This document shows positions 24,864 through 34,079 of a DNA stretch of 64,000 bases, piece by piece. Position 1 is the stretch's first letter. Each line of letters opens with the position of its first letter. Both the position numbers and the translations under genes were made by a program. The notes below the pieces were generated by a model. That model was not told the origin of the DNA and did not search any database. It worked only from the letters and a program-made list of their open reading frames with translations. The stretch is from RFSX01 sp964495785 (GTDB taxonomy: Bacteria > Bacteroidota > Bacteroidia > Chitinophagales > Saprospiraceae), in the NCBI GenBank assembly GCA_964495785.1, contig CAZBXL010000002.1, positions 1 through 64,000 of the forward strand, given 5' to 3'.

Positions 24864-25508
24864 CTATGACAACAAACAGTGACAAGCACCAAACATAAAT
24901 ATCGTTATAATAATACCATACAAGAACACTAAATATGAACTTCTAATGAGTCTATATTTTCTTGAAAGCCTGAGCCCTAAGGTATGTACGTCACTTATTA
25001 TACTCGGATATAATTCTTTCTCATCCCCTATAACCGTAAGCACTTTTTCTTGATACTCACTTAGTTCCATATGGCTAAAGTCTTCAAATGTCATTAGATC
25101 TGAAGAATTAGTTTTAGTGATGCTGACACCTTTCTTCCACGCTGGCGGAATAGTCGCAAATATGGCAAAACTGATGGATAGAATATTGGTTATAAGCAAA
25201 CCAGCAAGAGCAAATATGATATGTGGAGATTCTTCTAATCTTGGATATATATTACTAAGCGCCATAGATATTATTATTGAATTAGCTCCTATTAAGATAT
25301 TGGCTTTTGTATCGACAATCTTAAGACGTGTATACAAATTCCGTGACGCCAACCTAAACCAAGTCTCAACTCCTTTCTCTGGTTTGGCTCCAGCTTTCTT
25401 AAGTTTTTTCTTCAGTTGCTTGAGTTCTTCCATATCGACACCGAGCTCATCTAAGAGCATTTGGTCGATCACTTTTTTCTTTTTCTTTTCTGCTTTCTCA
25501 GGTTTCAT
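24864..25508 (-). CDS. Pycsar-effector-like (PycTM/DUF5706) membrane protein
   Basis: The 214-residue protein begins with a lysine-rich charged segment (KPEKAEKKKKK) and a short coiled coil. From about residue 45 it fits the Pycsar effector transmembrane family: RNLYTRLKIVDTKANILIGA, then NSIIISMALSNIY, a second helix (IIFALAGLLITNILSISFAIFA), a soluble SSDLMTFEDFSHMELSEYQE helix pair and a last membrane helix (YLVFLYGIIITIFMFGAC). In Pycsar defence such proteins respond to cCMP/cUMP and disrupt the membrane, but many Bacteroidota members have no cyclase nearby, and none is visible here. It is 34 bp after the large pseudo-phosphatase/barrel gene, so it probably works with that unit. Confidence 0.75.
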   Translation of the reverse strand: MKPEKAEKKKKKVIDQMLLDELGVDMEELKQLKKKLKKAGAKPEKGVETWFRLASRNLYTRLKIVDTKANILIGANSIIISMALSNIYPRLEESPHIIFALAGLLITNILSISFAIFATIPPAWKKGVSITKTNSSDLMTFEDFSHMELSEYQEKVLTVIGDEKELYPSIISDVHTLGLRLSRKYRLIRSSYLVFLYGIIITIFMFGACHCLLS

Positions 25509-25542
25509 TATTACGTTCTTTTTTTCACAAAAAATTAAAATT

Positions 25543-28500
25543 CTAAAAAGACAATGACCCGCCTATCCCGACCTGTGTATCATCCTCGCCAACGTAGTAG
25601 CCTAACTTGAATCCCAATATATCTAAAGGTGTAAGAAATATACCACCACCAAGACTGGTATGCCAATCATCATTATCCTCAGTACTAAGAAAAGCTCTAC
25701 CATAATCAAAGGCACCAAAAATACCAACACCAGTTCTTAAGCCACCTTCCCCTTGAAAAATTTTTATCCTAAGATCAGTTGCAGTGTATACTATGCCATC
25801 TCCTGCAAATCGTTGTCGTCTGAAGCCTCTCATCCGTTCTCGTGTAGCTAAATAATTCGCATGAAAAAACTCATATTTTCCAAATGTATATGCAGCTCCG
25901 ATTTCTGTGGCAAACACTATCCTATGTGTAGGTGAAAATGGTATATAAGCTGTAAGAAAAGATTCCAGCGTCAGATTCTTAAACTGACTATCAGACAAGC
26001 TATGTCTATACTGAGCTCTTGCATTGAATTTATAACCCCTCGTAGGTATTATAGGATTGTTGATTCTATCGCTTTCATAACTGAGACCTACGCCAGCATA
26101 ATATTTATCTACGAAGTCGAATGCTGACAATCCTGCTTCCGGAAAGAAAATAAATCTATTCTCATTATCTCGACTCGGTCTGTCCTTGATATTTAAAAAT
26201 TCTAAAGTAGGATGAACATTCAGCGTCCTGCCATTACCTAAGTCACATACGAGCTGAGGGTCAAGATAGACGTGAGATCCTTTTATGATGTGAAAATTAT
26301 TATCACTGGCTTCTGGAAGATCAGGAAATACCTCTTCAAAATTGACATACTCATTAGTCAGACCATAGAAGAATTGTGTAAAAACCGGACCAGTGACCTC
26401 CGTATCTAATCTAACATCCCAATCCTCACCAAATACTGACACCCAGTGACCACTATAATTAGTAACAAAAGCGGAATTATCAGAAAAGAAAGATAAACTC
26501 ATGTTATGATTAGATCCATACGGTGATTTTCTAAATCCATTTTTAGTCCACCAAATATTATAATTGAATCCAACGCCTTCGTCAGTATAGAAGTCTATAA
26601 ATGGAAACTGTATCTTACGATCAAGCTGCCAGCTCTTTCTATCATATCTATTGATACCTCTTCGATTTTTGAGCCTTGATTTAATTTTATAACCATTAAG
26701 CGTCATACCATCTTTACGATCATATACAGTTATCTTAAGGTCCTTAGAATTATTATTGACGACATCACTACCACTACCGCCTACCATCTTAATCTTAATA
26801 GAGGACTCTGCATCTCCAGAAAAATTAAATACGTCTGAGTCGTTAAGCCCATACAGTCTTAGCTCATTACAATCTACACCTTCTATGACGCGTGAGTAGA
26901 TGAGATGCTTTTCATTATCATCTACATGATAGACCTTGACATCTAATTGATCACTTGGAAGAGCTACAATATCATAGACATTCTTACCATCTGTACCGAC
27001 TACCGTCACTTCTTTTGTCAGAAGCTTATAGAAGTCAATCGCGTAACTGAGTAAGTCATCTCTTCTGATCTTTAGCTTATTGACTATTTCTGGCCCATCT
27101 TCATTATAGATATTCTCTGGCCATTCAGCAAATGCTTCTGCAATAACTTCATCTGTGAGATGCTCTTGTAAATATTTAGCTGCAGCTAAAAAGTCATTTT
27201 TATTGAGTTCAGAAATAAATGATCTATCAAAATATCTCGCATTAAAAATCAATCCATCCATATAGTCTATCTCATCATCAAACTTTCTAAGTGCTGGATT
27301 AAAATAAGGACGACTGGCGACATAATTAACAAAGCCATCATTCTTAAAAAAAACCTGATCTCTGTCTCTTGGAATAGCTCTGTACACTTGCTGCCCATCA
27401 TCATCTGAGTACATAGACCATCTCCATTGATCATCATGTCTATCCCAGTCCCCTATCAATATGTCAAACAGTCTAGCCTTAAGTACATACTCTTGATCAA
27501 CTTTAATCTTATGATTTTTTCTGAGTTCATCTAAGAGCTCTATCGTATTGATAGATTCTACTGCATGGCCATAATCAGGATGCCCCTCCATATTTCCACC
27601 TGGTCTTTCTTCAAAGAGATAAAGCTTATCACCAAAATCAGGATTATATTCTGTTAATGCTTTTTGTTTCGGGATCCAGACTATCTCAGGATTAGCGTGA
27701 TAGATTCCTGCAGCATCAGCCATTTTTGGTATGACTAAAGCTCCATAAGGATGAGAAGCTGAGATTCCATCTTGAACTACTGTCTCAGCAAAGGTACCTC
27801 TCAATATGCCCGGTACAACTTGAGTTACGTCTTTATTGACAGTACGAGCGACCCACTGATGTCCTTCAGAATCTTCAAGTCTTAAGGATTTAGTCTGAAA
27901 ACCTCCCCCTTGACGTACGACCTTCAAACCTCCAGAATATTCCTCTAATAGCAATACAGGAACATCTATCTCAGTACTCCATTCCTTTCTGTAAGTCTCT
28001 CCCATCCCTACGATTCCCTTCTCGTATATATCTGAGGCACTGGTTCGTATCGTGTCTTTATATACATCCAGCGGATGATAGATTGATGTATCCTGATAAT
28101 TAATTTGTTCTTTTTTATACAACCTCTTGTTATACATGGACACAATCTCTGAGGGATCATCGGGATCAGGGGCATAGAATTCTAACCATAATTCTAAATT
28201 CTTAGTATGCGTTATCTTAGCGAACCCTTTACTCATATACGCAAATTCTGCCGTACCTTTTTTTCTTACAAAATCAACTTCTGAACCACTCCCAGCAATT
28301 ACATAGTGATTATCATATCGGTGATGGTACTGCATATTTTTATCATGAGCTGATGCAAATACAACACCTTCGAAATTATTTAGAATTTCATAGACAGTAG
28401 CTTTGTACTTCTCATATTGAGGATGTCCAAATTTTTGTTCACCTCCACCGATCTTTTTTATACCCGTTATGAGACTGCCCAGAATAGGCAATGGTAGAAC

Positions 28501-29253
28501 ATTACTTAACATACCATAATTACCACCTGTTTTACCATTAGAATACACAGGATGATGAGATGCGATAATTATATTCTTGTTTTTGTTTTTAGCTAATTTT
28601 TCCTTGATATAAAATATAAGCTCAGCTTCATAATCTATCTCGCAGTTAGATCTTTTTCTTTCTCCTGACCTATCACCTTCCAGTATCCATTGAGAATCAA
28701 TGAGCACTAATAATAAATCATCCGTCAGTTCTACTACTTGTGGCTCTCCGCATCCATGAGAAGGCACAAATATATTTTTACCATCAGCGGCAGATTCTAT
28801 GTAATCTTCTACCTCATTCAATGCAGAGGCTGTATAGTCTGCGCCATCATACCACTCTGAATTTCCTGGTATGAAAAATAGTTTGTCCGTATTATCACGA
28901 AAAACATCAATACAATGATTAATGGAAGCATCTAATTTTTTGTATGCTGGTGATTCCACTTCTGGGAAGCCTTCTTCACTGATAGAGTTACCGAGAAAAA
29001 CAACTGATTGCTTTACGTCAGACTTACGGATTTTCTTCTTGATTAGATCTACTATTCTCGAATCAGATAAGTCGTTATCATTTCCTCCTATACCCCCCAC
29101 CAGAAACACCTCATAGTCTATATCATCAGGATGAATAGGATCTATATAAGTATTGCCTCCATCCTTGCCTCGGATATATGGGTTTTTGGCAGCACAGGAA
29201 TGCAATAGAATTATTACTATTCCCAATATGAAGTTGAGAGCAATTTGCTTCAT
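25543..29253 (-). CDS. lipoprotein: degenerate metallophosphoesterase + kinase-like segment + outer-membrane barrel
   Basis: This 1236-residue protein starts with a lipoprotein signal (LGIVIILLHSCAAK). Residues about 45-370 are a metallophosphoesterase fold, but the ligands are replaced: VGGIGGND for GDAGN, LGNSIS for LGDNIY, PGNSEWY for PGNHDWY and SAHDKN for SGHEH; only ASHHP is kept. Residues about 440-760 look kinase-like: QTKSLRLEDSEGHQWVARTV as N-lobe, DILIGDWDRHDDQWRW (about 598-613) as catalytic loop and RDRDQVF (about 628-634) as metal-binding Asp, a spacing seen in HipA and FAM20-type kinases. Residues about 870-1236 form an Omp85-like barrel ending in GIGGSLSF. It heads the unit containing PycTM, HtrA, phosphoesterase and ppk1. 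Confidence 0.75.
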   Translation of the reverse strand: MKQIALNFILGIVIILLHSCAAKNPYIRGKDGGNTYIDPIHPDDIDYEVFLVGGIGGNDNDLSDSRIVDLIKKKIRKSDVKQSVVFLGNSISEEGFPEVESPAYKKLDASINHCIDVFRDNTDKLFFIPGNSEWYDGADYTASALNEVEDYIESAADGKNIFVPSHGCGEPQVVELTDDLLLVLIDSQWILEGDRSGERKRSNCEIDYEAELIFYIKEKLAKNKNKNIIIASHHPVYSNGKTGGNYGMLSNVLPLPILGSLITGIKKIGGGEQKFGHPQYEKYKATVYEILNNFEGVVFASAHDKNMQYHHRYDNHYVIAGSGSEVDFVRKKGTAEFAYMSKGFAKITHTKNLELWLEFYAPDPDDPSEIVSMYNKRLYKKEQINYQDTSIYHPLDVYKDTIRTSASDIYEKGIVGMGETYRKEWSTEIDVPVLLLEEYSGGLKVVRQGGGFQTKSLRLEDSEGHQWVARTVNKDVTQVVPGILRGTFAETVVQDGISASHPYGALVIPKMADAAGIYHANPEIVWIPKQKALTEYNPDFGDKLYLFEERPGGNMEGHPDYGHAVESINTIELLDELRKNHKIKVDQEYVLKARLFDILIGDWDRHDDQWRWSMYSDDDGQQVYRAIPRDRDQVFFKNDGFVNYVASRPYFNPALRKFDDEIDYMDGLIFNARYFDRSFISELNKNDFLAAAKYLQEHLTDEVIAEAFAEWPENIYNEDGPEIVNKLKIRRDDLLSYAIDFYKLLTKEVTVVGTDGKNVYDIVALPSDQLDVKVYHVDDNEKHLIYSRVIEGVDCNELRLYGLNDSDVFNFSGDAESSIKIKMVGGSGSDVVNNNSKDLKITVYDRKDGMTLNGYKIKSRLKNRRGINRYDRKSWQLDRKIQFPFIDFYTDEGVGFNYNIWWTKNGFRKSPYGSNHNMSLSFFSDNSAFVTNYSGHWVSVFGEDWDVRLDTEVTGPVFTQFFYGLTNEYVNFEEVFPDLPEASDNNFHIIKGSHVYLDPQLVCDLGNGRTLNVHPTLEFLNIKDRPSRDNENRFIFFPEAGLSAFDFVDKYYAGVGLSYESDRINNPIIPTRGYKFNARAQYRHSLSDSQFKNLTLESFLTAYIPFSPTHRIVFATEIGAAYTFGKYEFFHANYLATRERMRGFRRQRFAGDGIVYTATDLRIKIFQGEGGLRTGVGIFGAFDYGRAFLSTEDNDDWHTSLGGGIFLTPLDILGFKLGYYVGEDDTQVGIGGSLSF

Positions 29254-29720
29254 ACTATAAGTACATTTCGGCTAAGTTATTACGTGATTCTGATATTACT
29301 GTCATAAGTAAATATAGGTTTTTCGCTCAGATACTCTAATATTAATGAATAATAGTAAGAACTCAATGATGTGAAAATCCCTTTAAATCGTAATTGTCCT
29401 ACGTTTAGTATAATACCTGATAGATTTGAAATAGTTTTATGAAATAAGCGTATTGATTGATTTTTTGATTAAAGCAAACAGAATAATCCTACTTACAATA
29501 TCAGATTCAGAGAGAAATTATATCATAATTTCGATTGATACGATGATACTTTAATGAGATGCACACTTCTTAATTTTCGTCTAATAACATTACTTAATAG
29601 AAAAGAACTAGTCTGATAGTTTACAATTCAACTTATCTTTAGTACGATATTATAGTCATAAGCTACAGCGGTAGGACTATTGCATTTGATAGATAAGCGT
29701 TAAAACTTTAATTTTATAAG
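29254..29720. other. 467-bp intergenic region between divergent genes
   Basis: The region separates the large minus-strand phosphate unit from the peroxidase gene. TAGATTTG at 29421-29428 matches the plus-strand -7 consensus but is almost 300 bp from the ATG and lacks a well-spaced -33 box. No coding frame or strong hairpin was seen. The length would allow a long leader or a small RNA. Confidence 0.35.
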
Positions 29721-31139
29721 ATGAAAAAAATCTCATTAAGTATAATTCTATTTTCGTTTATCATATGTATGGGTACTGGTATAATCGATCTTACATCTTT
29801 ATTTGATTATTCAGATCAATATATACCGACTTACATTACAGAAGACAACACTAATGAGAATGAAATTTCTGATGAGATGGCAACTCTTGGTCGAGTCTTG
29901 TTCTATGACACACAGTTATCAGTAGATAATAGAACGTCTTGTGCAAGCTGTCACAAACAAGAGTTGGCTTTTGGAGATGACGATCAGGTAAGTTTTGGGT
30001 CATATGGCGCTACAGGAAGACACTCAATGAGATTAGTAAATGCTCGGTTCTCTGAGGAAGAAAGATTCTTCTGGGATGAGAGAGCAGGTACATTAGAAGA
30101 TCAAGTCACGATGCCAATACAAGATCCTGTAGAAATGGGATTCAGTGGAGAATTTGGTTTTCCTGGCATGGATGAACTCATCACTCGTCTAGAAGCAATT
30201 GATTATTACAATATCTTATTTGAATTTGCTTTTGGAGACAGCTCTGTATCTGAGGAAAGAATACAATTAGCATTGGCGCAGTTTGTAAGAAGTATGCAAT
30301 CATTTGATTCAAGATATGATGAGGGACGTCTATTAGTAGAAAACGATAGAACGCCATTCCCTAATTTTACTGATGAAGAAAATCTTGGCAAAAGATTATT
30401 TCTTCAGTCTGTAGAATTTGGTTCAGAAGGTAATAGAATCGCTGGAGGCATCGGTTGCGCTAATTGTCATACGGCACCTGAATTTTCAATAAGATCTAAT
30501 AGTAGAACTAATGGAGTCATTCTAGCTGCTAATGGAGTTGAGATCGATGACATCGTCACACGATCACCGACATTGAGAGATTTATTCAATCCGAGCGGAG
30601 ATCTTAATGGACCTATGATGCATAATGGATTTTTTACGGACATTCAGCAAGTACTTGATCATTACAATGACATAGAAGAGAGTACAGGTATCGAAAATAT
30701 CGTAGTAGACCCTCGACTGAAGGACGGAGCTCACACTCAAAAACTCAATATGACAGCTCAAGAAATGGATGCTGTTACTGCTTTTCTTAAAACACTAACT
30801 GGGTCTGATCTATATACCAATGAAATGTGGTCTGACCCATTCGATGAAAACGGAGAGTTAGAAGTCTTACTTACTATGACTAATACATCTGAAGAAAATC
30901 AACTCAGTCTAAATATATATCCTAACCCCGCTGTCAGAGAAATCAATATAGACAACCCAGGTGATATTAAAAGTCTGAGCATCATCAATGCAAATGGTCA
31001 AGTCATCCGAGCTGTCAACTCTGTCAATCAATCAACGATTAAGATAGTCCTCACAGATATTGATCCTGGCATCTATATCATCATCGGGCAGAATGAGAAT
31101 ACAAAAGTCATTGCAAGTCAGAAGTTCTTAAAGATATAG
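29721..31139 (+). CDS. di-heme cytochrome c peroxidase/MauG-like protein with T9SS sorting domain
   Basis: The 472-residue protein has an N-terminal hydrophobic signal (ISLSIILFSFIICMGTGII). Two CxxCH heme sites are present: CASCHKQ (about residue 75) and CANCHTA (about 249), with the family context RVLFYDTQLSVDNRTSCASC, FFWDERAGTLEDQ and HNGFFTDIQQVLDHYN. Such enzymes reduce hydrogen peroxide or, in the MauG group, oxidise other proteins. The last 80 residues are a T9SS type A sorting domain (NIYPNPAVREINID, LSIINANGQVIRA, GIYIIIGQNENT), so the enzyme is probably exported to the cell surface rather than kept in the periplasm, the usual place for di-heme peroxidases. Confidence 0.9.
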   Translation: MKKISLSIILFSFIICMGTGIIDLTSLFDYSDQYIPTYITEDNTNENEISDEMATLGRVLFYDTQLSVDNRTSCASCHKQELAFGDDDQVSFGSYGATGRHSMRLVNARFSEEERFFWDERAGTLEDQVTMPIQDPVEMGFSGEFGFPGMDELITRLEAIDYYNILFEFAFGDSSVSEERIQLALAQFVRSMQSFDSRYDEGRLLVENDRTPFPNFTDEENLGKRLFLQSVEFGSEGNRIAGGIGCANCHTAPEFSIRSNSRTNGVILAANGVEIDDIVTRSPTLRDLFNPSGDLNGPMMHNGFFTDIQQVLDHYNDIEESTGIENIVVDPRLKDGAHTQKLNMTAQEMDAVTAFLKTLTGSDLYTNEMWSDPFDENGELEVLLTMTNTSEENQLSLNIYPNPAVREINIDNPGDIKSLSIINANGQVIRAVNSVNQSTIKIVLTDIDPGIYIIIGQNENTKVIASQKFLKI

Positions 31140-31195
31140 GTTATAAATAATTAGTATACAGTAAATTATTTAAGTGGAGGAATAAGGATCTAATT

Positions 31196-32989
31196 TCATT
31201 TAGGAATGAGCAAAAAAGTTGAACCTACCCCAACCTCACTTTCTAATTCTATTCTATAATTATATATATCAGCGATCTTAGCACATATTGAAAGACCAAG
31301 TCCTGCCCCATCGTATTCGTGCTTAGGGTGTAATTTTTTGAACATCTCAAAAACATCTTTTTGATAACTTTCTTCTATTCCGATACCGTTATCCTTTACG
31401 CATATGACATCATTCTGATCACCTTGCACAGTAATATCTATCCGTTTTAGTTCTTTATCATTATACTTTATCGCATTCTCAATTAGATTCTTAAATAAGA
31501 TTAACAATAAAGAGCTGTCACCCTTTATCGTAGGTAAGTTATGATGGGTGATGTTCACATTTTCTTTCTTTATTGTATCAGATATTAATTCCTTAATTTG
31601 ATCGATGATACTACCAAGATTTACATCATCATAAGTCATCTTTCCTTCATTTTGGATAGATGAGAATTTCATTATCTTATCGATTAAATTATAAAGCTGC
31701 TTAGAATTCTGGGATATCATACTAGCATAGTCTGATAAGGAGCTATAGTCCTCTGCTTTAAGTTTTTTATTGAGCAAAGTGCTGAACGAGACCAGATTTC
31801 TTGAAGGTTCTTTTAGGTCATGTGCAGTTATATATGTAAACCTTTCTAATTCTTTATTAGACTTTATTAGATCTTTAGTTCTTTCTTGAATTGAAGCTTC
31901 TAAATAATCATTATCATTCTTACTCTTACGGTACGCATAAAATAATGCAGCAGCTAATAAGCCTATTAAAAAAATAATGACATAAGCATAAAATGCTCTC
32001 ATCTCACTACTGTCGTTTTCTAACTTAAGTAACTGGTTCTCTTGTTCATTTTTAAGGAGCTGAAATTTAAATTCAGAATTAGCAATTCTTTCTTTAATCT
32101 TGATTTGATTGAGGCTATCTCTTCTCTCTGATAAGTTAAGCTGAATCTCTAAGGCTTTTTTAAAATTATTTCTTTTAAGCTCCAGTTTATAAGCGGCATT
32201 CATAACATCTTCATAATACACGAAAGTGCTTGTGTTATTCATTATTTCTATAGCCTTATCAATCTCTCTTTTGCTTTCAAATAATTTATTGTTCTCGCGA
32301 TATATTTCACTCAACAATCTCCCACCATATACTTGACCAAGCGGAAACGAAATTTTCTTTGACAATTCTATTGCACTATTCGCGTGGAATTCAGAAACTT
32401 TAAATTCTCCTTGTTGAAATTTCACGTCAGAAAGGAGGTAATGCCCTGTACAAACAGAATAATCATCTTCTATTTCTGCAGCTAATGATAATGTTCTTTC
32501 AAATCGTTCAATTGCCTTCTCAAAAAGCCCCTGCTTCATATATATGTAGCCTACATTACCGTAACTATATAATTCTGTTTGCCTATTACCCGTCTTGATA
32601 CTTAGCTCTAAACATCTCTTTAGATAATCTAAGGCCTTATCATATTCTCCTTCTTCTCTATATACAAGTCCAATATTATTGAGTTGCTTAAGTAAGTCAT
32701 CTACGACTACAAGACGTTCGTTAATCTCAATGGCTTTAAGATAGCTCTGAATAGCTAATTCGCTACTTCCTCTATACTGATAATTGACACCTAAGATATG
32801 ATAAGCGAATGCAATTAGAGTGTCATTTCCTAAAGACACAGCTTCATCTAAAGCAGGCAGTATTAATTGATAAGCTGTATCGACAGAACCCTTATTTTGC
32901 AGCATGTAGGCATATAAGAGATTAGATTTTATGTGACTGTAGGTTTGAGTTCCATCATTAGACGATCTTACCTTCAGGACCAGATTCAT
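31196..32989 (-). CDS. TPR-containing membrane histidine kinase
   Basis: From the first ATG the protein has 597 residues. Residues about 20-290 are TPR repeats (SELAIQSYLKAIEINERL, GEYDKALDYLKRCLELSIKT, GLFEKAIERFERTLSLAAEI). A membrane helix follows (FYAYVIIFLIGLLAAALFYA, about 333-352), then a histidine-kinase core: H-box ITAHDLKEPSRNL (about 394), N-box NLIENAIKYN, G-boxes DNGIGIEE and GAGLGLSI. The same frame stays open 48 codons upstream (to 33133), and residues encoded at 33130-33060 look like a signal peptide (GYRKVILIYFITSVICSFTR), yet no ATG, GTG or TTG occurs there; an ATA at 33128-33130 is a possible start. Without the extension the protein would lack its export signal. Confidence 0.85.
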   Translation of the reverse strand: MNLVLKVRSSNDGTQTYSHIKSNLLYAYMLQNKGSVDTAYQLILPALDEAVSLGNDTLIAFAYHILGVNYQYRGSSELAIQSYLKAIEINERLVVVDDLLKQLNNIGLVYREEGEYDKALDYLKRCLELSIKTGNRQTELYSYGNVGYIYMKQGLFEKAIERFERTLSLAAEIEDDYSVCTGHYLLSDVKFQQGEFKVSEFHANSAIELSKKISFPLGQVYGGRLLSEIYRENNKLFESKREIDKAIEIMNNTSTFVYYEDVMNAAYKLELKRNNFKKALEIQLNLSERRDSLNQIKIKERIANSEFKFQLLKNEQENQLLKLENDSSEMRAFYAYVIIFLIGLLAAALFYAYRKSKNDNDYLEASIQERTKDLIKSNKELERFTYITAHDLKEPSRNLVSFSTLLNKKLKAEDYSSLSDYASMISQNSKQLYNLIDKIMKFSSIQNEGKMTYDDVNLGSIIDQIKELISDTIKKENVNITHHNLPTIKGDSSLLLILFKNLIENAIKYNDKELKRIDITVQGDQNDVICVKDNGIGIEESYQKDVFEMFKKLHPKHEYDGAGLGLSICAKIADIYNYRIELESEVGVGSTFLLIPK

Positions 32990-33296
32990 AGCAAGATCTG
33001 GATCTGTTCTAATGACTTCATAGGCTTGATCTATGTATATCCTAAGGGAGTCCTCTTCAGTATTGGCCCTTGTAAATGAGCAAATAACTGATGTAATAAA
33101 ATAAATTAATATGACCTTCCTATACCCTATGACTTAAAATTCAATCTAGTCTAAAAAGTAAAATTAGACTTAATTGAAAACTATTTCCACATGAGATAGA
33201 TCTTGTAGCTCAAAAACTCACGAATTATCGGCGATTGAACAATATTTTTCCCCAGATTAAATATCTATTCATACGTTATTTTTAAAAACGACTATT

Positions 33297-34079
33297 CTAC
33301 CAATCGTTAGCTTGTACAATGAGCTCTGATATATCGTAGACCATGACATCTTCCTTGTCTTTAGACTTAACACCGTCTTCCATCATGAGGATACAGAATG
33401 GACAGTTAGCTGCGATGATATCTGGTTTTTCTTCGAGTAATTCATTGACCCTTTCATGGTTGACTTTGGTATCTGTAGCACTATCTTCTTCCTCTTTGAA
33501 TACTTGTGCTCCCCCAGCACCACAGCAAAAACCATTTTTTTTATTACGTGGAACTTCCTTAATATCAGCGTCTAATTTGTTAAGAATCTTACGAGGTGAT
33601 TCATAGATATCGTTGATACGACCCAGATAACATGAGTCATGATAGGCTATATTCATTCCTGAGAAAGCACCATCTTTTATTTCTAACTTACCCTCATCTA
33701 AGAGTGTCTGTATAAGTTCTGTGTGATGGACGACTTCGTAGTGACCACCTAATTCGGGATATTCGTTTTTTAGCGTATTAAAACAATGTGGGCAAGCAGT
33801 GACGATTTTATTGACATTGTACATCTTCATCGTCTCTATGTTCTGCAGAGCCATCATCTGAAAGATGAATTCGTTACCACCTCGTCTTGCAGGATCTCCA
33901 GTACAGGATTCCTCATTACCTAATACGGCATATTTAATTCCAGCATGATGTAATATCTTAGCTAAGGCTTGTGTAATTTTCTGTGCACGCGGATCAAAAC
34001 TACCTGCACACCCAACCCAAAATAAAATTTCTGGTTCAGTGTCTAAGGTGGCGTACTCTGCTAATGTATATACCTTCAC
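33297..34079 (-). CDS. CCG-domain (Fe-S) protein, HdrB/LutA-like
   Basis: The 260-residue protein carries two cysteine-rich CCG domains of the heterodisulfide-reductase B/LutA/GlpC type: FWVGCAGSFDPRAQKI with ACPHCFNTLKNEYP (about 20-110), and HDSCYLGRI, FCCGAGGAQVF, NCPFCILMMEDG (about 150-245). These domains hold unusual 4Fe-4S clusters and take part in electron transfer to or from thiols or quinones. It follows an integral membrane Fe-S protein gene on the same strand after about 330 bp; the two gene products are usually found together in Bacteroidota. A promoter candidate of its own lies upstream. Confidence 0.85.
   Translation of the reverse strand: MKVYTLAEYATLDTEPEILFWVGCAGSFDPRAQKITQALAKILHHAGIKYAVLGNEESCTGDPARRGGNEFIFQMMALQNIETMKMYNVNKIVTACPHCFNTLKNEYPELGGHYEVVHHTELIQTLLDEGKLEIKDGAFSGMNIAYHDSCYLGRINDIYESPRKILNKLDADIKEVPRNKKNGFCCGAGGAQVFKEEEDSATDTKVNHERVNELLEEKPDIIAANCPFCILMMEDGVKSKDKEDVMVYDISELIVQANDW

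Noticed and set aside
24864..25508. A complete Pycsar anti-phage defence system
   Set aside because: Only the effector-type membrane protein is present; no cyclase gene is visible, and the neighbours are phosphate and envelope genes.
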